Shown here piece by piece: positions 47,101-53,827 of a stretch of 53,827 nucleotides of DNA. This DNA comes from Halocafeteria seosinensis (Eukaryota; Sar; Bigyra; Bicosoecida), in contig LVLI01000274.1 in the NCBI GenBank assembly GCA_001687465.1, positions 1 through 53,827 on the forward strand. The letters run 5' to 3'. The translations under genes were made by a program, and so were the position numbers. Under the pieces are notes generated by a model. That model saw only the letters and a program-made list of their open reading frames with translations. It ran no database searches and was not told where the DNA came from. Position 1 is the first letter of the stretch. Each line of letters starts with the position of its first letter.

Positions 47101-48568
47101 GGCTGAAGCTTAGCTCCAGGAGTGGGCTTATTGGGAGTCCTCCCTCCTTTCTTTTGATTTTCTGCAGATGCACACAGGTGGAATGTAGTAGTACATATCA
47201 AGGAAGGCATCACTTGTCTTAAACTCACTTTGTTGTTGCGGAAACAGCTCTTCAGCCTGGTTAAGCAGGTCTAACAATTCCTCCTGGGAGACTCTCGGCA
47301 CGTTATCCAAACTGAGTCGGAAAATAAACGACGGGATTTGTAGCGGTGACTAATCATCACAATGACTATGCAATACTCACTTGTCTTCCTCGGACATAGT
47401 CCCCGGTTCTTCAAAGAAATCTTCGTCATCGATATCGATATTTTCATTTGCGTCTGGGAAACATCCAGATAGAGCCCTTGCAACACAGTCATACAAACAT
47501 TAGAGCTACTCGTAAACAAACCTTCAGAAGATCCGGGCCCTCGAATATTTTTCAAAAACTCTTTGTAATCTTTCTGCAGGTCTCGAGCAAGAAATCAAGA
47601 TAAAAAATTGAACATGCCAAACCCAGTAAAACCTACAGTCGCCGCATCCACTGTATCTTCAGAGTCTTCTGCGTCAAGGTTATCATGTAGCACCATATCT
47701 ATATTTTCGAAGTCAACATCCCGCATCGGTTGCCTTGCTCTCGTCCTTCGCGCTATTGTACCAGGTGTATTGCTGCTGGTCTTTTTGTTTTCTCTTAGGC
47801 TTTGGAGTAACTCCTCTGCTTTCTTTGTTGACTGGATACCCTCACTAATGTCACTTAGATCCGGGACGTTTCTGCCTCGCGACTTCTTCCTGTTTGTGTC
47901 CCGCACTGTGTTTTTAGACTTATGACTACTTTTCTTGTTAGATCTTCTATCCTCCGCCACGGCCCTCCGATCTCCTGCGCTGAAACTAAGCCCGTTGGCT
48001 TCTACTGTATTGTGGTCGTCTGCCGTTGCGAACGGGAATCTGTAAGACACTGCAAGTGGAAGCAACCCTGGTCACACAAATACAACCACTTAGTGGCTTA
48101 CGTTGCTGAGAGATCAGAGCCTAAGTCGAATGTATGCTCTCCGTTGGAGCGAGGAACCGCGCCATTCGTCAATCCGGTCCTTTGTCCTAGCGTCGATCCA
48201 TCCGGGTTCCTAAATATCACGTCCTGCACAGTGTCCTCATCTTCCGCCGCTCGTGCAGCAGGAAACGATACGTTCCGCCCTTGCGTGGAACTGCTGCTGT
48301 TGTTGTTGTGGGTCCTCAAAGGTGTCAAACCTCCACTGGAAAGCGCTGTAGGTATAGCAAAAGGGTTAGTTTCTCCCTGTCCACGCCTTGAAGAGGAGGC
48401 TGCTGCCGCCATTTGAACAGTATTTTCATCATTCAGCCTTTCGTGCCCATCCCAGGAAGGCCAAGGGAAGGGTAAAGATGAGGAAGAGGCAGAAGATGCC
48501 TGCTTTTGGCTCTTTTTGTGCCTGTTTTTAGAGGCGTTTGTGTCGCGCGAGCGCTTCGTTCCAGGCAT
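44133..48568 (-). CDS. GON4-like nuclear regulator with a C-terminal Myb/SANT domain
   Basis: Six exons: 48568-48102, 48039-47637, 47573-47522, 47453-47381, 47311-47229 and 47161-44133; introns are 62-69 nt with agreeing phases; 1,368 residues. The N-terminal third is polar and basic or acidic. LTKDQEYCLNLQVQIHVQLL matches the conserved helix of GON-4/GON4L proteins, and ERLFFLGLLRFGESHTEIHK followed by LLPTKTPDNLRIRYKNR matches their second conserved block. A long Glu/Asp/Ser-rich acidic stretch sits between them. A Myb/SANT-like repeat closes the protein (VEWNSEMDKILLTEFRKGG, then DTWKSVAEKV). GON4L acts in chromatin-level repression with partners such as YY1, HDAC1 and Sin3 in animals; the role here is inferred only from similarity. 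Confidence 0.7.
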
Positions 48569-49049
48569 CGTTGTTTCTCTACCACACAGTCATTTGCCTT
48601 CCATACCATATCATACTTTCACGCACAGAAGAAGAAATGGAAAATAATACCTATGACGTGGGGAAAGAAAGAAAAAAGAAAATTTTCAATATGTTTTCGT
48701 ATGTGTCGTCTGTGGCCGTCTAGTTGAACTTAGGCCACTCATTTGAATTCCAAAACTTTGCCCTTCCAGGGTGGGCTATGATTAAAGCCTATTAACTCGA
48801 TGCAATGAGAGAAGAAAACAAGGGATGGAATGGCGTGTATTGTATTTGATTTTACCTACGCAGCTTCTTGACGGACTGTACAAGTGCTACACGTGGGCAT
48901 GCTCTGCTTACCTAATGGTACTGTATTTGCAACTAACCCAACACCAAAGGAATGCAGTTTTGTTGAAAGCCTCATCTCCAATATCAACATGAATAGATAC
49001 CAATCTAACAGGTAGCTGTCAAACAACGTGAGGGAGGAGCAGAATCCAC
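48569..49049. other. Intergenic region between the GON4-like gene and PMCA
   Basis: No gene is supported over about 480 bp. Both neighbours are on the minus strand, so it holds the promoter of the GON4-like gene and the 3' UTR of the ATPase gene. Confidence 0.4.
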
Positions 49050-52000
49050 TCATTTATCTTCCACTGTAACCATACTCTTCGGAGCGGATGTATCTACGAA
49101 GTAGAAGTCGGCAAAATCACTAGGTCGGTCGTTTACAGGAAGTAGACGCATTAGTACCCCTACGGGAAGGGCTAATGCGCCTAAGCCAATAGACATCAAC
49201 CAATGGTCGATTTGAAGTCCGGTGGTCTCAGTAAAGCTACCACCGACTTCTACTATGAAGATCTGCAGCCCGATAGTTATCACGATCACACAGATGAACA
49301 CGCGGCTCGTATGAAGATTCCTGTATATCCTCCAATCGTCTCCAATACTACGAGAATTGAATTCGTTAAACACCTGGGCAAATACGAACACATTGAAAAT
49401 AAAAGTATTCAGGTATTCGTTGAACTCGTGAGTATCAACTTCTTCGTGTCCGAGATAGTCAGCCACTTGCGATTCGCTAATGTTGAAAGACGACCCATCA
49501 TTAAGCAAAATACCCAACAATAGGCCAACTTGAAATGCGGACTGAAACAGTATATGCCTCCACATCTTGGGTGATAAAAGGGAAGCATGACTGGCAAATG
49601 GTTTGCGGTCTAATAATTCCGGTGTCGGTTCTTCAGTGCCAAGAGCTAATGCTCCCATTGAGTCCATAATCAGGTTTACCCAAAGCATCATCACAGCATT
49701 TAGTGGTGGCTCTCTTTGCGTTACTCCCGCAAGAAACGTAATGACAAGGGCGACGACGTTGACGGTCAGTTGGAACTGCAGGAACTTGCGGATGTTGTCA
49801 TAGACTGATCTTCCCCACATCACGGATTTGACAATGGATGCGAAATTGTCGTCTAGTATTACAATATCGCTGGCATTGCGCGCAACATCGGTACCACTGA
49901 TACCCATCGAAAGGCCGACATCAGCCGCTTTGAGGGCTGGAGCATCATTGGTTCCGTCACCAGTAACCCCAACCACCGGTTTGTAAACGCGGCTCCCCCG
50001 CTCGCTATAGTTGGTTTCTTCCCATTCTTTAATGAAACCAGGCATTAGTCGCCTCCAATTATACTCCGTAAATTCAACACCGGGGTGCTCTTCGCGCCAT
50101 TCCTTCTCCGTTTCTGGTAAATTTCCGTTAAGGCGCTTCACCAGCCAATACTTGTCTTCGGGAGAAGATCTAGCCATTACTTGCAATCGAGGCAATATGG
50201 CGTCTACTTCCTGAATGCTCATTCGACGGAATTCCGGTCCTTCCACAACGATTCCATCTTCTGTAAGAATCCCGCAGCGCTTTGCAATTGCTTCAGCAGT
50301 GCGCCTATTGTCTCCTGTTACCATCCGAACCCGTATTCCTGCGTGTTGACAGGTATGCACGGACTCCACGACATCTGGTCGCAGTGGATCCTCGATACCT
50401 AACATCGCGTAAAAAGTGTAACCGCGCCCTCTGCTCCTTCCTTCTTGAGGTAGTCCCAAGCTTTCTACGGCTGAAGGGTTTACGAACCACTCTTGATTGG
50501 TTTCTTGAAACCATAGTTCCTCGATTTCTGAGCGCCCTTCAGTTTTTTGTGCGTGTGGAAGCGATGCTAATTGCTTCTGTATGCGGTCCTCGGGACAATG
50601 CTGAAAGCCAGGCAGCTCCTCTAAAGAATCAAAATCCAAATATGCATATGCCAAAGTGCGTAGAGCATCAGAAGCCATATGGTCTTGTGCTTCCATGACC
50701 TTGTTCCTGCGCATCTCATCGAGTGGCCCGATTGCTCCATCTTGAGTTTGCCAATGGGTGCAGCGCTGCATGACAATTTCTGGTGCTCCGGTGAGGAGTA
50801 TTCTCACTGTACTTCTGCCTTTAGTGTCTTCCGGAAGCCTGAAGACAGTGGTGGCCATCTTTCGGGAGGAATCGAACAAATGGTGTTTCATATATCGCCC
50901 TTGAGCGACCGCAGTGGCTCGCACTTCTTCGGGGTCCAGTCCGGCACTTCGTGCCAGAAACAAGCCAGCTCCGGCTGTCTTACTTCCGGCTACATCTAGA
51001 AGGCCTGCCTTTCTCCGCTTTTCGTCTTGACTAGTATGCAGAAAAGCCGTTGTATTCAAACTAACGTGCTCGAGTAGGAGCTCCCGCAAGTACCCAGGGA
51101 GTAATTCTTTGATAGCTGCCTTAGTACCTGAGCTCTCTGAGGGGTTGATTGTGTTGACATCTCGGAAGGAAATATGGGATTCAGGGGCATATACCGCAGT
51201 TACGCTCATCTGGTTCTGAGTGAGAGTTCCAGTTTTGTCTGAACAAATGTCCGTTGCATTACCCATCGTTTCACAAGCTGACAGTACCCGGACAAGATTT
51301 TTATCTTTCATCATCTTCATGGTTGAATACGCCAGCGAGATTGTAACAGCTAGCGGTAGGCCTTCGGGAATTGCCACTACAACTATAGTGATTACAATGA
51401 TAAAACCGCGTAATACCCAGTCGCCGACCCCTCCTTCGTCGTCTACAACATCCCTAGAAGTTCCAATCATGATCATTAAGGCAATAAACGTCAAAACCGC
51501 GGCTACTAGACCAAAATACCCTATCTTTTTTACCATTACTTCCAACTTTTCCTGAAGAGGCGTATCCCTTGTTTGCTGGCTTGTGGCTTTTCTGATTCGA
51601 CCCTGCATGGATAGCTCTCCAACTGCCACTACCAACACCCTTGCTGAGCCACTTGAAACTTGCATTCCAGAGAGAATGACTGGGCTCTTGATTGGATCAC
51701 ATGGTAATTCGTCTGACTCTCCTGTCAAGTTAGCACTTGAGAGTTTGCACTTATCAGACGCGACACAGAGGCCATCTGCGGGCACTTGTGCCCCTCCTTC
51801 TAACTCAACTATGTCTCCAACCACCACGTCGGGGCTATGAATTTCAACCTTGTGCCCGTGACGAAGTACTGTCACCCGCAATTCAGAATCGGAGGCACTT
51901 TCCAACTTTAAAAATTGAAGCTGCTTCTTGTAGTCGTTTCCAGCAGACACTCCTGACACCACTAGAACAGCAATTATTATAGCTACCCCATCAACCCAAC

Positions 52001-52820
52001 CTTGCTCCCCTTTACTATGTTGCTCATAAGCCCCAATGCCCAAAGAAGTCAAAGCGGCGATGAGTAGAATTATCAATACAGGGTCTTTGAATGCCTCGAC
52101 GAACAACTTCCAAAGACTGTCGAAGGGGCGTGCTGGTAGAGCGTTCGTGTAGAAGCTGCGGAGTATTAGATATAAAAAAGTTCAATCATTCGTATGGTTC
52201 AGCGGTTGGCATGGTCATTAAACTTACACCTCCCTACGAATGGTAAGATCTTCAGGATCTCCGGAAATTCCGTTGTGCAGATCTGTTTTCAACTTCTCAG
52301 ACAGACCTAAAACGCCTCCTGCTTCAGCGAGACGACGCTTGCAGGATTCTTCTTCGCCAAATTCTACCATGTTACATAGTTCAGCTACCGAGACTTCGAA
52401 TCCTTCTCGATGTTGCCGGTCAAGCTCTGAAAAGTGCATGGCTTCCACTTTCACCACCCCTTGCTCTGTGTTCGTTGGCGCAACCGACCCATTTTCCACG
52501 GTCCTCTCGCTTGCCGCTTTTTCAGGCGTTGATTTCTCATCTGATGAATGCCTGTTGCCATTGGATGCATCCAGAGAAATCGGGTTGTTTTCTCCTGGAG
52601 ATGTAGAACTTCTGGGAGGAACGTCCACTGTGACGGACTGGTCTGTGGCCGTGCTACCAGAGTTGTAGCCCATTGAGTCAGAACCACGATGTCGCTGTCC
52701 GGCTTTTCTTTCATTTGGAGCTACCAAAATAGGAGTGCGTCCTTCATTCTGCTTATTTGCCTTGCCATTGTTAGACTTCGAGCTCCGCTGGGAAGACATC
52801 GTGTCTTTTGAAGAAGTCAA
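49050..52820 (-). CDS. P-type IIB (PMCA-type) calcium-transporting ATPase
   Basis: Exons 52820-52228 and 52155-49050; a 72-nt intron (donor GTAAGT, acceptor CCGCAG); 1,232 residues. Hallmarks are TGES in the actuator (NLTGESDELP), PEGLP in helix 4, the phosphorylation site Asp504 in CSDKTGTLT, the hinge TGDGTNDAPALKAADVG, and QFQLTVNVVALV in helix 5, typical of PMCAs. It should export Ca2+ from the cytosol across the plasma membrane or into a vacuole. The N-terminal extension of about 200 residues is Ser/Asn-rich before the conserved CNMVEFGEE and AGGVLGLSEKL segments, while the C terminus ends about 30 residues after the last helix. The long C-terminal calmodulin-binding tail of animal PMCAs is therefore absent; if there is autoinhibition, the N-terminal extension is the likely site, as in plant ACA pumps. 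Confidence 0.93.
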
Positions 52821-53456
52821 GCACTAGTATAATATAAAGGAGGCACAAACCTGTCACAAAAACCAGGTAGTTGATACTATACACTATATTTTTTAAGCTG
52901 GTAGTAGGGGTATGACACTTAATTCAAGCATAAAGAGCCTGTAAGTGGGGACATATCTAATAACGAAAAAGACACACTGACTACACAACACACTGATGCC
53001 AAACACACCGAGACTCTTCAAGACACGAAAACAAGAGCGATCGAAGTGCTCATAAAACAGCCCAGTGCTAGCTATTTGTGAGTAGCACTGGAAGCTCTGA
53101 CAATCCTCACTGGCTACATGGGTACTCCTTTGTCGAGCGGAGTATATGCGCTGTGAACAGTTGCAAAGTCGAGCAGAAAAGCCAGCGTGGATCCAATGGA
53201 AGTGGATTTTCTCGGCCTTTTTGTTGGTGTGCTCCTTCCACATTTTCCCATTGGTCTTGTTTGGACGCCTGCAAGCGTTCACGAACCCGCGTACAAGCAA
53301 CTTCATTATGAATGTGCGAAAGTAAAGCCCCATTGGTTTGATTGAAGCCTTCCCAAGATTCTCGCAATCTGATGTCCGAAGCATAGAAATGCTATTTACA
53401 ACAAGAAAAGGTAATATTTCAGACAAGGGCATTATACAAATTCTACTGGTTTTGCC
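52821..53456. other. Region between the PMCA start and the right-edge gene
   Basis: It should contain the PMCA promoter and the 3' UTR of the next gene. An open minus-strand stretch at 53107-53367 (IRLRESWEGFNQTNGALL at its beginning) looks somewhat protein-like, but no start or splice arrangement makes a convincing gene, so it is not called. Confidence 0.35.
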
Positions 53457-53827
53457 TTAGCAAGAAGTGTCATCTCCTGGAGGTTCCATTTGTGCCTCTG
53501 GACACGTTGTTGGGCACTCTCACACCTCCACAGCAATTTTGAAGGAGTGAATAAAGCTATATACAAACTTTGCATACCTCCAATGTGCCCAAGTATCGGA
53601 TAGATACATCCTGTGTAGACCTGGGTATCGCATTGCGATGCAATAGTGGGTCCTCACTCAGGCACTGCTATCTTTTCTCGTTTGAGAAGAAGTGCTACGG
53701 ATTGAGGACAACTTCTCATGCACTCTACATCTGATAGATGGTGATCCAAGAGATCGAGACGCTTGCATTACGAAATTTCGTTGCCAGGCGATTACACCTT
53801 ACAAAGAGAGGCTCTACTCTCTGGACC
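53457..53827 (-). CDS. 3' end of an unidentified spliced gene, cut by the right edge
   Basis: Four short exons fit together: 53827-53803, 53730-53699, 53620-53578 and 53497-53457, with GT-AG introns of 72, 78 and 80 nt and agreeing phases. The C-terminal 46 residues read ESRASLYVECMRSCPQS, then VYTGCIYPILGHIG, then EAQMEPPGDDTSC and a TAA stop. It has four Cys in the last 40 residues. The family was not recognised. The call rests on splice-site quality, intron lengths typical of this genome and uninterrupted phase; without the upstream sequence it cannot be named. Confidence 0.5.

Noticed and set aside
53107-53432. Open minus-strand stretches upstream of PMCA
   Set aside because: One frame looks coding in part, but no start codon or intron of typical size links it to either neighbour; the right-edge gene ends at 53457 by a better splice model.

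Overview
This window is nuclear DNA of a flagellated microbial eukaryote. Genes are spliced with GT-AG introns of mostly 60-106 nt, the standard genetic code applies, and both strands are densely coded. Flagellar parts are present (a Kelch-bearing outer-arm dynein heavy chain and a POC5-like centriolar protein), next to a Zn2Cys6-PAS transcription factor of a type common in fungi and also known in stramenopile algae such as Nannochloropsis. This excludes animals, land plants and non-flagellate red algae. A stramenopile or another algal/protist flagellate fits, but the lineage cannot be fixed from the sequence.

Layout. 1-5687 (+): 3' part of a giant surface protein with about 11 TIG repeats, a Cys-rich stalk and about 9 membrane helices. 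5940-10235: tandem duplication of a multi-pass membrane protein gene (membralin-like topology); the right copy looks intact (-), the left copy is a decayed pseudogene. 10365-12716 (-): POC5-like protein. 13131-13672 (+): LSM7. 14148-16100 (-): ATP-grasp-like protein. 16534-19070 (+): SPX domain fused to an aspartoacylase-type zinc hydrolase. 19294-19878 (+): membrane-anchored RING-H2 protein. 20906-23146 (-): TAF1A-like Pol I factor. 23478-24660 (+): Rab6-like GTPase. 25477-26081 (+): ribosomal protein eS24. 26383-27950 (-): DDX6/Dhh1 helicase. 28588-41181 (+): dynein heavy chain. 41217-43239 (-): Zn2Cys6-PAS factor. 44133-48568 (-): GON4-like protein. 49050-52820 (-): PMCA-type calcium ATPase. 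53457-53827 (-): 3' end of another spliced gene.

How genes relate. There is no operon logic. Several neighbours are divergent over short shared upstream regions (POC5-like/LSM7, ATP-grasp-like/SPX-hydrolase, TAF1A-like/Rab6, DDX6/dynein), and two pairs converge closely (dynein and the zinc-cluster factor leave 35 bp). LSM7 and DDX6 both act in mRNA decapping and decay. Dynein and POC5 are both ciliary. The most unusual item is the SPX-aspartoacylase fusion, divergently arranged with an ATP-grasp-like gene; this could be a phosphate-status-controlled amide-forming/amide-cleaving pair, which is inference only.

Exon structures were worked out by hand from splice sites, phase continuity and family resemblance. 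No database search was possible.
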